Below are positions 27,390-36,374 of a stretch of DNA of 64,000 bases, in pieces. The notes under the pieces were generated by a model, which was not told where the DNA came from, did not search any database, and saw only the letters and a list, made by a program, of their open reading frames with translations. How positions within the stretch are numbered: the first letter of the stretch is position 1; each line of letters starts with the position of its first letter. Both the position numbers and the translations under genes were made by a program. The stretch is from an uncultured Coriobacteriales bacterium (GTDB taxonomy: Bacteria; Actinomycetota; Coriobacteriia; Coriobacteriales; UMGS124). The DNA is taken from positions 1 to 64,000 of the forward strand of contig CAKUAI010000003.1 in the NCBI GenBank assembly GCA_934636245.1, written 5' to 3'.

Positions 27390-27613
27390 GGCCACCCCTT
27401 TCGGAAGACGGGGCAATACTACCATGTGATGAGGGGAAATCGGCCCCATTGGGACTATTGTCCTATGGTGAAATAAGACGCAACTCCCATTTTGTCGCCT
27501 GGTCTGAGGGGACCAAAATCTGTGTCAGCGGCAAAGGTCTGCCTGCGATATGCGAAAGGACGGCCGGCTGCTCTTTTTGGGAGAAGGAACGGGACATGGA
27601 GGAGGAAGGCAAA

Positions 27614-28999
27614 ATGGAGTCTATCAATCGAAGGGAATTGCTTGCCGCGACGGTGGCTTTGGGAGCCATGGGAACTGCGGCACTTGCACCAAAGGCTGCC
27701 GACGCAGAAGAGGTCGGCACGCCGGACGATGTTGCTTCCATGGGCGGGAGCACTATGGGCATCGATGAGCTAAACCGTCGTCGCCATGAGCTGGTCGACT
27801 CTGTGGGCGAGCATGTGTGTGAGGACGGCACGGTTGTCCCGGCCGTTTGGAACAAGCTCCGCGCCCTGTTCAACTCCTACGGCCTGGGCTACGCCGGAGA
27901 TGTCGAAGAGGACGTGAGCTTCGACTTTCTGATGGCCAATATGACCGAGGACGAGGCTCAGGCGTATATCGAAATGCCGTACGGCGTGGTCTTCACCGCG
28001 GCGGAGTTTGCCGCCGCCTCCGGGCGCGACGAGGCGGAGTGCGCCAACGTGTGCGAGGACCTGTCTCACCGTGGCCTCTTGTGGCGCGCGCGCCGTGCAG
28101 GCGTGGCTTATTATCACCACGTCGCTATTGTGCACGGCGTTTTTGAGTACAACCTCAATCGCTACTATGAGGATGGCTGGATTCCCTCATTTGTCTCGTC
28201 CTACCTCGAGCCCGTTTACACCAATGCGGCTTTCTTGACGGGCGGAACGCCTTTCTATTACGCGATTCCGTGCGAGGAGAATATTGTTGCCGATGAGGAG
28301 GGCATCCTCCCCCTTGATGATTACCAGAAGATTATCGATCGCAACGAGGTAATCTGCGTCGCTCCCTGTCAGTGCCGCCTCATGGCGATGTCTGCGGAGG
28401 GCATAGAGGCTCCGGCCCTCGGGAGCGAGGAGCTTAAGGATTACATGAGCCCCCTGTGCGGCCATCCTCTTGAGACGTGCATGGTCTTTGGCGAGGAGGC
28501 CGAGTACTACATCGAGAACGGCATTGCTCGCCAGATTGATCGCGACGAGGCCAAGTCCATTCTCGAGCGCTCTGTGGACCATGGCATGATCCTGCAAAGC
28601 TGCTTCACGCAGGGCAGCGAGGTTATCTGCAGCTGCACGGGCGAATGCTGCGGCATTCTGAAGGGTTATGTGGCGGCTGGCCCGGAAGCCTGCGAGGAAC
28701 TGGGAATTAGTTACGCCAACACCAGCAACTACGACCTCGTTTACGACAAGGATGCTTGCGTGAAGTGCGGGGCATGCGTTGAGCGCTGCCCGATGTTTGC
28801 CATCTCTATGGATGACGAGGGGTACCCGCAGGTCAACGCGCTGTGCATGCGCTGTGGCCAGTGCGGCATCGTGTGCCCGGCGCAGGCCCGCAAGCTGACG
28901 GCCAAGCCGGTTGAGCAGCGCCTCGAGATGCCCCATGACATGCTCGGTGATTACAACCTCAAGGCGGCCTATCGTTTTGAGCACGACCTTGTTCACTAA
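27614..28999 (+). CDS. Tat-exported two-cluster ferredoxin-type electron carrier
   Basis: A 461-residue iron-sulfur protein. The N-terminus is a Tat signal (SINRRELLAATVALGAMGTA). Residues about 40-180 form a helical domain with a winged-helix-like look. The middle has two cysteine groups (CQCR, CGHPLETC and ICSCTGECC) seen in a family of large 4Fe-4S proteins. The C-terminus carries two classic clusters: Cys382/385/388/392 and Cys411/414/417/421. It probably relays electrons outside the membrane to exported reductases. GGAGGAAGG precedes the ATG at 27614; an in-frame ATG at 27596 is possible. A paralogue lies at 54706-56118. Divergent LuxR 5 is the likely regulator. Confidence 0.85.
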   Translation: MESINRRELLAATVALGAMGTAALAPKAADAEEVGTPDDVASMGGSTMGIDELNRRRHELVDSVGEHVCEDGTVVPAVWNKLRALFNSYGLGYAGDVEEDVSFDFLMANMTEDEAQAYIEMPYGVVFTAAEFAAASGRDEAECANVCEDLSHRGLLWRARRAGVAYYHHVAIVHGVFEYNLNRYYEDGWIPSFVSSYLEPVYTNAAFLTGGTPFYYAIPCEENIVADEEGILPLDDYQKIIDRNEVICVAPCQCRLMAMSAEGIEAPALGSEELKDYMSPLCGHPLETCMVFGEEAEYYIENGIARQIDRDEAKSILERSVDHGMILQSCFTQGSEVICSCTGECCGILKGYVAAGPEACEELGISYANTSNYDLVYDKDACVKCGACVERCPMFAISMDDEGYPQVNALCMRCGQCGIVCPAQARKLTAKPVEQRLEMPHDMLGDYNLKAAYRFEHDLVH

Positions 29000-29032
29000 G
29001 CTCTGATTTTTCTATTTACTGCCCCCCTGCAG

Positions 29033-29074
29033 CGCCGCCCGCACCTGGTAGTTTGGTGCGGGCGGCGTTTTTTT
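29033..29074 (+). terminator. strong terminator after the ferredoxin gene
   Basis: CGCCGCCCGCACC and GGTGCGGGCGGCG form a perfect 13-bp stem with a 9-base loop, followed by seven T. Confidence 0.93.
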
Positions 29075-29238
29075 GCGGGGGTAGGGCCCCGCAGGCGGGG
29101 GGAGGAAGACGCGCCGGGGTGCTCCCGCCGGGCAATTGGCTGGATGCCGACGCAGCCCAAGGTCTTTTCGGCTTGCTGCATTCACGACGGGACTGTGAGC
29201 CGCAAGGGCAGGGTTTGCTGGTTCTGGATCTTGCCGAC

Positions 29239-30870
29239 CTACTTCTGCTGCGTCTTGCTGTCGAGGCTCTCGGCGCGCACGGTCATCCTGTTGGCACCCG
29301 CGTAGTGCACGGTTACCTGGATGCCTTCGGCGTTGGTGCCCGAGAACGACTCGTCGCCTCGCTTGTAGTCTTGGTCGAAGCCGGCCGCGAGGAGCTCGTC
29401 GACGTAGGCGGCGTAGTCGTCGAGGGCGGTGTGCCCTATGGTTGCCTGCCAGACGGACGAGCTGTCGGTCGTGACTTTGCCTATGTGCGAGGCGGGCGCA
29501 GGCAGACTTGCTGCCAGGCCGAATGTGGGCCAGGTGAGCTCGTCGAGCTTTGTCGTCCCGTCTATGCTTACGTCCATCACGGATGTGCTTGTGAACAGGT
29601 GCAGGCTCAACCTGTTGCCCTCGGCGTCGTAGGCGTAATAGGAGTAGTCGCCGATCCATTCGGGTTCGACGTCGAAGCCCTTTGCCTGGCAGGCTTCAAC
29701 GTAGGCTGAGTAGGTCTCCTCGCTGCAGCCGCGCACCTCGAAGCTCAGGTAGGAGTCGCTGTTGAAGGGCATCGTGCCCCAGGTGCTCGCGGGCTCGGGC
29801 AGCAGCGTCGCCAGGCCCGTCGTGGGCCAGGCGAACGTCGCGCTCTCGTATTGCGCCTGCTCTGTCCGCTTCATGTCTGTTATGCCGATGGTGGCGACGA
29901 TGATGAAGGCGACAAGTGCCACTACCAGGAACTTGAGGCACCCGTGCTTCTTGCGGGCGAGCTTGTCGGGCTGGAGGGGCTGGCCTTTCGGTTCCTGCTC
30001 TGTGGGCGGCTGGGCGATGACCTTGTCGCTTGTTTCGGTCTGCCCGGCGCCGGTCTGGTCGTGCATGTCGCGCGCGCTTCCGCCCCGGGCGCCAGCCGTA
30101 TGCTGCCTTGCCTTGATTGGCCGCCCGAGCGCGCGGGCCAGGTCGGCGGCCGACTGGTAGCGCGCGCTGGGCTCGAAGGAGCAGGCCTTCTCAATGGCGG
30201 TTCGCGTTGATGGCGTAATGCCGTCTGCCTGGGCAAACGTCTCGTCGTATTCAGCCTCGCCGGGATGCACGCCGCAGAGCATGAAGCCCAGCAGCCGGCC
30301 AATGGAGTAGACGTCGGAGCGTGCGTCGGTCTGCGCGAAGCCGTATTGCTCAGGTGAGGCATATCCCCAGGTGCCGAGCGACGTGGTGTCGCGCGTGGCC
30401 TGGGCGCTGCGTGTGCGGGCGATGCCCAGGTCGATGAGATGGGCGCCGTCGGCGGCCACGATAATGTTGGCCGGCGTGATGTCGCGGTGGATGACGCCTG
30501 CGGCGTGCAGGGTTTCGGCTGCCTCGCAGATTTGGGCCGCCAGGTCAACGGCCGCGCTCTCGTCCAGCTTGCCTTTTGCCTGCACGAGGCTTTCGAGCGA
30601 CTCGCCGGGCATGTAGTCGTACACCACCACGAAGCGGTCGGGCAGCTCGTAGGTTGTCTCCACGTGGGGGAGTCGTGCGCAGTCGCATTCGGGCAAGATG
30701 GACCAAACGCGCCGATTGGCCAGCTCAAGGGGGATTTTCTTGCGCACGAACGGCCCGGCCCCGTCGATGGTCACGAGCTCGGTGGTGCCATTGGGCTTTT
30801 CGGCGAGCACGCGCTCGACGTGATAGCTGTCGTCTATGCACATGGCGTGCAAAACTTGCTCGTCGTTCAC
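29239..30870 (-). CDS. membrane-anchored Ser/Thr protein kinase with duplicated extracellular domain
   Basis: A 543-residue Hanks-type kinase. The N-terminal lobe has VRKKI, the catalytic loop is HRDITPANI (Asp130), the metal motif is DLG (Asp147) in place of DFG, and ASPEQ replaces APE. The glycine loop is degenerate, but the catalytic residues are present. After a polar linker, one membrane helix (311-330) leads to an extracellular part made of two roughly 95-residue repeats, each starting WPTxGLAxxLPxPAS. This may sense an envelope ligand in place of PASTA domains. GTG start at 30870 behind GGGAAGGGAG. It is the last of three minus-strand genes, after an HTH protein and a DUF3793 protein. 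Confidence 0.87.
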   Translation of the reverse strand: MNDEQVLHAMCIDDSYHVERVLAEKPNGTTELVTIDGAGPFVRKKIPLELANRRVWSILPECDCARLPHVETTYELPDRFVVVYDYMPGESLESLVQAKGKLDESAAVDLAAQICEAAETLHAAGVIHRDITPANIIVAADGAHLIDLGIARTRSAQATRDTTSLGTWGYASPEQYGFAQTDARSDVYSIGRLLGFMLCGVHPGEAEYDETFAQADGITPSTRTAIEKACSFEPSARYQSAADLARALGRPIKARQHTAGARGGSARDMHDQTGAGQTETSDKVIAQPPTEQEPKGQPLQPDKLARKKHGCLKFLVVALVAFIIVATIGITDMKRTEQAQYESATFAWPTTGLATLLPEPASTWGTMPFNSDSYLSFEVRGCSEETYSAYVEACQAKGFDVEPEWIGDYSYYAYDAEGNRLSLHLFTSTSVMDVSIDGTTKLDELTWPTFGLAASLPAPASHIGKVTTDSSSVWQATIGHTALDDYAAYVDELLAAGFDQDYKRGDESFSGTNAEGIQVTVHYAGANRMTVRAESLDSKTQQK

Positions 30871-31009
30871 GCGCTCTCTCCCTTCCCATCTCGGCAAAAC
30901 CAATATTCTAACCTTGCGGGAGGGGTTGTTCCTCAGTTGGCAACTGAATTATGCGCGCGCGATGCGGCTCTTCGGTGCGAGTTGCTGGCATCCCTTGCGG
31001 GTGCTCCAC

Positions 31010-31636
31010 CTATTGGAGCTTGTCGGTGCCGAGCAGGGTTTTCTCGCTGAGACGGTAGAGTTCGTCGTCGGTTTCGGCGCGCGTGAGACCATGCTCGATG
31101 CACCAGATGAGCACGGCGTCGCGGCGATGCTTGCACCACAGCTCCGCAACGCCTGCCAGGCGCAATATGCGTTGCGTCTCGGGCAGGTCGGCCTTCAGGC
31201 CCAGGGCGAGCATCACGGCGTGGTCGCGCCCCGGGCGGCTTTTGCCCGAGAAGATGTCGTACACCACCGTGCCGTTGAGGCCCGAGCCGCGCATGACGTC
31301 GGCTCGCTTGAGCTTGCGCTTGTGGAGCAGCTCAAACAGGTAGTCGGGAAGCGTCGCGTCGGGCATCTCGGCGCTTTTAAGGTATGAATCGACCGTCTTG
31401 CTCGCAAGCAGGCGTTTGAGCAGCTCGTCGGTGAGGCGTTTGGTGGACGATGGGGCACCTGCAGGGGAGGTGCTGGGCGTCTTGGGCTTCGCGGGGCTTT
31501 CCTTGGCTGCCGCGCCGCTGGCCGGGCGGGGGCCCTGGGGGTTGTTCGCCTGTGGGCGACTGCGGCTTGCCGACTTCGGGGTGCTTGGCTTGTCCGCCTT
31601 GTTTGTTGCCGTGCTGCTCTTTGTGTCCTGCGCCAT
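31010..31636 (-). CDS. helix-turn-helix protein next to the Ser/Thr kinase
   Basis: A 208-residue protein. The first 85 residues are an Ala/Pro/Lys/Ser-rich disordered tail; the rest is helical and contains an XRE-like helix-turn-helix (about 125-175; KLKRADVMRGSGLNGTVVYD, then GRDHAVMLALGLKA). The ATG at 31636 follows CGGAGG. It lies 139 bp upstream of the kinase gene on the same strand; kinase neighbours of this type are often kinase substrates or regulators, so a link is plausible but inferred. Confidence 0.75.
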   Translation of the reverse strand: MAQDTKSSTATNKADKPSTPKSASRSRPQANNPQGPRPASGAAAKESPAKPKTPSTSPAGAPSSTKRLTDELLKRLLASKTVDSYLKSAEMPDATLPDYLFELLHKRKLKRADVMRGSGLNGTVVYDIFSGKSRPGRDHAVMLALGLKADLPETQRILRLAGVAELWCKHRRDAVLIWCIEHGLTRAETDDELYRLSEKTLLGTDKLQ

Positions 31637-31767
31637 GTTGCCTCCGGGCCCGTTGGTTGAGTGTCCGCAGTATAGGCATGCAGGAAGACAGTCGCGCGTC
31701 CGATTCGGCGACTCGTCGAATAAGCTCGTGCTGAGGAAACCTGTCGATGTGCATCCAGCTTGCCGGG

Positions 31768-32466
31768 CTAGCGATACAGCGCCAGGGCCCTGTTCGCCGC
31801 CATGTTTGCGGCACCGCCTGAAAGGCCCGTAAGCGTGTCTCCCTCGCACAGGCGCTGGTCGGCCAGGGCGACGCATGCGTCGTAGGTGCGGAAGACCCGC
31901 TGGGCCCGGGCCACGTCGGAGTAGACGTTCCACCAGCCGCGGGCCAGGGCTGCGGCGCGCGTGCGCACGAAGCCCATGACGTCGTCGAGCGGATAGCCCA
32001 GCAGGAAGCCCACCTCATGGGGAAAGCGGTCGGTGCCGTCGGGGTTGCGGGGTCGGGAGTCGAAGCTGAGCACGCGGGTTTGGAGTCGATCGACACAAGC
32101 CTTGTCGTCGTTCACGTTATAGCCTTCTACCTCGAGCATTGTCGCTTCTGGGTCGCGGCCGATGAAGGCGCGCATGAGCGCGGGCCGCCATACGAACACC
32201 ATCGAGCTGCCTTTGCGGTGCGCCATCACGCGAAGTCGCACGCCTGTCTCGCGAAGGGCAGCATCGGCGCGTTCCACGGCGAGCTCGATTTGTTCGCGTG
32301 CCGCCTGCGCCATGATCGGCTTGCCACACGGGTGCGCGCCCACTTGATGGTAGCGCACGACATTGAACATCCCTGCGGGTTTCACGCCCATGAGCACAGG
32401 TGCACACTGCTGGGCGACGCCCTGCTCAAGAAACGTTTCAACTCGGCCGTACGGAAGTGATTCCAT
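31768..32466 (-). CDS. DUF3793 family protein
   Basis: A 232-residue cytoplasmic protein that I recognise as DUF3793 from the segment FPHEVGFLLGYPLDDVMGF near residues 149-167 and the preceding basic and tyrosine-rich region. Function unknown; in anaerobes such genes often lie near iron transport or redox genes, but no such gene is adjacent here. AAGGAG precedes the ATG. It is the first of three same-strand genes ending with the Ser/Thr kinase, though the gaps of 131 and 139 bp do not prove an operon. Confidence 0.8.
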   Translation of the reverse strand: MESLPYGRVETFLEQGVAQQCAPVLMGVKPAGMFNVVRYHQVGAHPCGKPIMAQAAREQIELAVERADAALRETGVRLRVMAHRKGSSMVFVWRPALMRAFIGRDPEATMLEVEGYNVNDDKACVDRLQTRVLSFDSRPRNPDGTDRFPHEVGFLLGYPLDDVMGFVRTRAAALARGWWNVYSDVARAQRVFRTYDACVALADQRLCEGDTLTGLSGGAANMAANRALALYR

Positions 32467-32607
32467 GGCGACTCCTTAAAAGTAATCTGTGCCTAACTAG
32501 ATAATAAAGTAAGGCAAGGAAAACTATGATGACGCAGCGACAAGGCAAGCAAATTCCATGAAGGGGCAAAGGCTGGCCGGTGTCCTCGACGTGTTTTGGC
32601 CCACCCG

Positions 32608-32660
32608 TGGATGAGGGGGTCCTCACATGCTATACTCCGCTGGGAGTACAACATGTGAGG
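32608..32660 (+). promoter_or_regulatory. promoter with nested dyad operator of the DUF3990/HTH pair
   Basis: The -10 TATACT (32631-32636), with a weak -35 near 32608, lies inside a dyad whose arms share one axis: CCTCACATG (32621-32629) with CATGTGAGG (32652-32660), and TACTCC (32633-32638) with GGAGTA (32643-32648). The right arm overlaps the ribosome site. Binding here would shut off transcription, as in toxin-antitoxin operons. Confidence 0.7.
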
Positions 32661-32668
32661 AGACGCTT

Positions 32669-33361
32669 ATGGAGGGGTTCGAGGGTGCGGTGCGCTGTCT
32701 CTATCATGGGTCCTTGTATATTGTTGAGCGGCCCGAATACGGGAGAGGCAAGCCATATAACGACTACGGGCTGGGCTTTTATTGCACCGAAACGCCTGAT
32801 ATGGCTAAAGAATGGGCAGTTGCGCGCAATCGCAATGGGTTTGCCAACCGCTACGAGCTCGATTGTGCGGGACTTGATATCCTCGACCTGTCGCAATCTT
32901 GCGGGGTTTTAGGATGGCTTGCTGTTTTGCTCGAGAATCGCGTGTTCGACGCTCCCTCGGCGCTTGCTTATGAGGCTCGGGAATATCTCAAGCAAGTTTT
33001 TATGCCCGACTACCGCGGGCGGGACTGCATTGTCGGGTATCGCGCCGACGACAGCTACTTCTCGTTTGCCCAGGATTTCATCAACGGCACCATTTCATAT
33101 CGCCAGCTCGGCCGCGCGATTCGTTTGGGGAAGCTTGGCGAGCAATTCGTCTTAAAGAGCGAGCGGGCGTTTGAGAAGATCGAGTTCAAAGGGTATGAGC
33201 TTGTGCGTGCTGAGCAGTGGTACGGCCGCAAGATGGCTCGCGACAGAGTTGCCCGACGAGCATATTTTGATTACGAGCGTGAGCATCGCATGAAAGGCGA
33301 CATCTACATCACGCAGATTCTTGATGAGGAGATGACCCCCGATGACCCGAGGCTGCAGTAG
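32669..33361 (+). CDS. DUF3990 protein, putative ADP-ribosyltransferase-like toxin
   Basis: A 230-residue protein with the DUF3990 hallmark near its start: CLYHGSLYIVERPEYGRGK, then NDYGLGFYCTETPDMAKEWA. DUF3990 is, to my knowledge, placed in the ADP-ribosyltransferase superfamily; YHGS and the GFYCT strand would build the NAD pocket. A basic helical C-terminal half follows. I start at the ATG at 32669 behind GAGGAG; the upstream in-frame ATG at 32627 lies inside the promoter dyad. It overlaps the next gene, an HTH protein, by 20 bp. Order, overlap and operator suggest a toxin-antitoxin-like module, with this gene as effector. Activity is inferred only. Confidence 0.75.
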   Translation: MEGFEGAVRCLYHGSLYIVERPEYGRGKPYNDYGLGFYCTETPDMAKEWAVARNRNGFANRYELDCAGLDILDLSQSCGVLGWLAVLLENRVFDAPSALAYEAREYLKQVFMPDYRGRDCIVGYRADDSYFSFAQDFINGTISYRQLGRAIRLGKLGEQFVLKSERAFEKIEFKGYELVRAEQWYGRKMARDRVARRAYFDYEREHRMKGDIYITQILDEEMTPDDPRLQ

Positions 33362-34097
33362 CGCACTGGCTGCGAGGGGCGGTATTGACGAAGGGCAATG
33401 CGGTCGCGTCGCGTACGATGCAACCTACCTGGGGACAGCACGGGTGGTTCTTGCGCGCATGCTTGACTATGCCGTCAACGTCCTTGGGTACAGGCTCGCG
33501 TGTTTTTGGGCATTGTTCCTGGCAAGCGACGTGTCGCATCTTTTTGCCCATGGAGACGCGTCGGTTGTTGCAGGGTGTTCGGGCATCGAATTGGCGCGTG
33601 TTGTCTTACGAGAGGCGGGCTGCGACCAGGGCGAGCTGCCCGGCACGCGATTGACGGATGCTCAGGAGGCAAGCTGGTATTGCGGCGGGCGCAGCGAGGA
33701 GTATTGGTGTGGCTGGGCACTTGCGTATTACCAATGGCGGCGTGCACTGAGCTTCTCGGATATTGAGGCCCGTGTTCCCATCGAGGACGTCCTGGCCCTG
33801 TATGATCCGTATCACGAAATGGACGAGCGACAGTTTCTTGATAGGATGGACGAGGAGTGCGCTCGCGTTGTGCCTGCTACCAAGCTTCAATCATGTCGCA
33901 AGCGGGTTGGTTTGAGCCAGTCTGGACTTGCTGTGGCGTCGGGTGTTCCCCTGCGCACCATCCAACAATACGAGCAACGCCAGAAGAACATCAACCACGC
34001 GCGAGCATGCCAGGTGGCGGCGCTTGCGCATGCGTTGTGCTGCCGGGTGGAAGATTTGTTGGAGCCTGCGTTTATTACGCATGAGATGAGTTTCTAA
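33342..34097 (+). CDS. XRE-type HTH protein, putative antitoxin/autorepressor
   Basis: A 251-residue protein. Residues about 187-242 are an XRE helix-turn-helix (CRKRVGLSQSGLAVASGVPL, then RTIQQYEQRQKNINHARACQ). Residues about 37-92 (VVLARMLDYAVNVLGYRLAC, then ALFLASDVSHLFAHG) resemble the small DUF3791 domain that frequently accompanies DUF3990. The ATG at 33342 lies inside the end of the DUF3990 gene. A fused DUF3791-HTH antitoxin would bind both the toxin and the dyad at 32621-32660. No promoter of its own is visible, so translational coupling is likely. Confidence 0.72.
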   Translation: MTRGCSSALAARGGIDEGQCGRVAYDATYLGTARVVLARMLDYAVNVLGYRLACFWALFLASDVSHLFAHGDASVVAGCSGIELARVVLREAGCDQGELPGTRLTDAQEASWYCGGRSEEYWCGWALAYYQWRRALSFSDIEARVPIEDVLALYDPYHEMDERQFLDRMDEECARVVPATKLQSCRKRVGLSQSGLAVASGVPLRTIQQYEQRQKNINHARACQVAALAHALCCRVEDLLEPAFITHEMSF

Positions 34098-34294
34098 CAG
34101 GGACGTGCCGACGGCACGCTCAGTAGAGTTGCTTGTGCGATTTGCAGGGCGGGGGGGAGTGCGCACGATAAGCGAGCTGGCACAGAAGACGAGCGGCGAC
34201 GATGACGCTGCGGGCCTGGCTGTCGTTGCTCGGTAACGTGCAGTCTCCCTGGGCGAAACTGCCTGCTCGCTTCGTGGATCCCACAAACCCCGAC

Positions 34295-34336
34295 GGCCCC
34301 TCCCGAGCCGGTTTTGGCGCCGGTGCAGGAGGGGCC
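34295..34336 (-). terminator. possible terminator of the flavoprotein gene
   Basis: GGCCCCTCC (34295-34303) and GGAGGGGCC (34328-34336) can form a stem 40 bp past the stop at 34377. No T run follows, so this is weak. Confidence 0.4.
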
Positions 34337-34376
34337 GCGACGAGGAATTACTCGTTCAATGTCTTTCTAGGCGACC

Positions 34377-36149
34377 TTACCAGCACACCTTGGCGAGTGC
34401 CTCGGAGTAGTCGGGGGTAGTGGGCACCTCGGTCACGGCTGCGGCGAGGGCCTCCTTGGCCTCGGCGTCCTTGGTGTCCACATCGATGCCTTCGGCTGCG
34501 GCGACGGCCTTGGCGAGGTGGCGTCCCTGAACGGTGGAGCGGCCGGCGGCCACGCCCACGATGTACTCGGGGTAGTTCGTGGCGAAGAAGTTACCCGAGC
34601 AATCGCCGATGGCATACAGGCCCTCGATGGGGTTCTTGCCGGAGTCGAGCACCTGCAGGTCGGCGTTGATGCACAGACCGTCGAGCGTGGTCAGCAGGCT
34701 GGCGCCGTACCAGCAGCCGTAGAAGGGTGCCGTGCGAATCTGGGAGAGACGATAGGCCTCCTTGCCGTACTGCGTATCCTTCTGCGCGTCGTACAGGGCG
34801 TTGTACTCGTCAATCGTGGCAAGGAAGGCGTCTTTGGTGTCACCCTCAAAGCCCAGCATGTCGGCGAGCTCCTCAATGGTGTCGGCCTTCTTGATCAGAT
34901 CAACACCCATTGCTTCCATATAGCTGTCGATGGTGCCACCCTGTGCCATGAACTCGCGAGAGGCCGCTGCACAGCCGCCCTGCATGAAGCGGACCATGTC
35001 CTGGGGGGCATCTGAGTCCATGACCTGGCAGAACACGCCGCCCGGCTGCATACCTGCGGCAAAGCAGATGTTGTCGTACGGCGCGGACTCGTTGGCGAAG
35101 CGCTTACCGTTGCGGTTGACCTTGAGGAAGGGCTGGCTGCCCAGGTTGAGCTGGAAGCGCGTGCCAGGGAGCATGAGGCCGCCCTTGCCGTTGTCAATGT
35201 AGCCAGCATCGACGCCCGGCTCAACCGCGCCGCGGTCGAACAGCATGGGCGTAGGGTCGTTCTGCTTGGCGGCGCCTGCCCACATGCCGGCCTTGATGCC
35301 CGTGCCAGTGCAGGGCGGGTTGAAGGCGGCTGCCGTGGTGCAGGCCACGGCGTCGGGCTGCAGGGCCTGCATCATCTCGGGGTTGGCCGTGTAGCCGCCG
35401 CAGGCAAGCACGGTGTATTTGGCGTTGACCTGCACGTAGCCGTCATCGGTGTTGAAGATGGCGCCGGCGACCTTGCCGTCCTCATGTACGAGCTTCACCA
35501 TCTCGTAGTCGAAGTTGACAACGCCGCCGTTGTCGGTGATGTGATTGCAGATGACCTCGTTGCGCGTGGGCGGGATGTAGGCGGTGCCGCTCATGTGCTC
35601 GGTGACGGGGGAGTAGTACAGCGTGCCGCCCTGCTCTTCGCCGCCGTAGTCAGGGAGCATCACGGCCTCGCCCACGGCGTTGAACATGGGCGTGTACCAC
35701 TCGACCGCCTCGGCGCTCTCGTCGATCCACATCTTGATGAGGTCGCGGTCGCACTTGCCGCTTGCGTAGCGGGAAAGCTCGTTGAGGAGCATGCCCGTGT
35801 CCGCCTCGATGCCTGCGTCCTTGACGAGCTGGGTGTTCACGGCACCCATGTACTCACGCGAGCTCGAAGTAATGCTGAGCTTCTCGGCAAGGAAGAAGTC
35901 GAGGCCCATGTCGACGGCGGTTGCTGCGCATGCCAGGCCAGCGGTGCCGGCTCCCACGATGAGCAGCGTGGTCTCCTTGGTGTCGACGATATCGGCCTCG
36001 GCGACTTCGGGCTCGGTGCCGAGCCAGCTGGGTGCGCTGGGGGCTGCGGGGGCGGCAGCCTCCTCGGCGAAGGCGGCGCCCGACAGGGCACCGGCGGCCA
36101 GGGCGGCGCTGCCTGCGCCCTTGATGAACGTGCGACGATCGAATGCCAT
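34377..36149 (-). CDS. Tat-exported FAD-dependent reductase (fumarate reductase-like)
   Basis: A 590-residue exported flavoprotein. The Tat signal is at residues 3-28 (FDRRTFIKGAGSAALAAGAL), the FAD motif LLIVGAGTAGLACAATAVDM is near 62-81, and the C-terminal FAD segment is GLYAIGDCSGNFFATNYPEY. It has no FMN domain or cytochrome motif and would need a separate electron donor. The ATG at 36149 follows AAAGGAA. It is divergent from LuxR 6 across 225 bp that contain two dyads (36177-36200 and 36222-36237). Substrate unknown. Confidence 0.88.
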   Translation of the reverse strand: MAFDRRTFIKGAGSAALAAGALSGAAFAEEAAAPAAPSAPSWLGTEPEVAEADIVDTKETTLLIVGAGTAGLACAATAVDMGLDFFLAEKLSITSSSREYMGAVNTQLVKDAGIEADTGMLLNELSRYASGKCDRDLIKMWIDESAEAVEWYTPMFNAVGEAVMLPDYGGEEQGGTLYYSPVTEHMSGTAYIPPTRNEVICNHITDNGGVVNFDYEMVKLVHEDGKVAGAIFNTDDGYVQVNAKYTVLACGGYTANPEMMQALQPDAVACTTAAAFNPPCTGTGIKAGMWAGAAKQNDPTPMLFDRGAVEPGVDAGYIDNGKGGLMLPGTRFQLNLGSQPFLKVNRNGKRFANESAPYDNICFAAGMQPGGVFCQVMDSDAPQDMVRFMQGGCAAASREFMAQGGTIDSYMEAMGVDLIKKADTIEELADMLGFEGDTKDAFLATIDEYNALYDAQKDTQYGKEAYRLSQIRTAPFYGCWYGASLLTTLDGLCINADLQVLDSGKNPIEGLYAIGDCSGNFFATNYPEYIVGVAAGRSTVQGRHLAKAVAAAEGIDVDTKDAEAKEALAAAVTEVPTTPDYSEALAKVCW

Positions 36150-36176
36150 GGTGGTTCCTTTCTCGTATGGGTTGCA

Positions 36177-36237
36177 CGGCGCGATTGGGTTGTCGCGCCG
36201 CACAGGCCACGGCGTTACAATGCACCCCGAATGGTGC
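36177..36237. promoter_or_regulatory. two dyads in the flavoprotein/LuxR 6 divergent region
   Basis: CGGCGCGA (36177-36184) and TCGCGCCG (36193-36200) are perfect 8-base arms. GCACC (36222-36226) and GGTGC (36233-36237) form a second dyad, reading GCACCCCGAATGGTGC, similar to those at 11921 and 19360. Confidence 0.45.
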
Positions 36238-36374
36238 TTCCTTCCCGCCCTGTCGGGACCGCCCTGGGTGGGTGGCAAGCCGTGCGTGCGGTTGGGATGA
36301 TGGGCCGTTTCGCCCCGCCCCGTTGGGGTGGTGACAATAAAGTAGCTGGTAAATGCGGCGAATGGCGAGGAATG

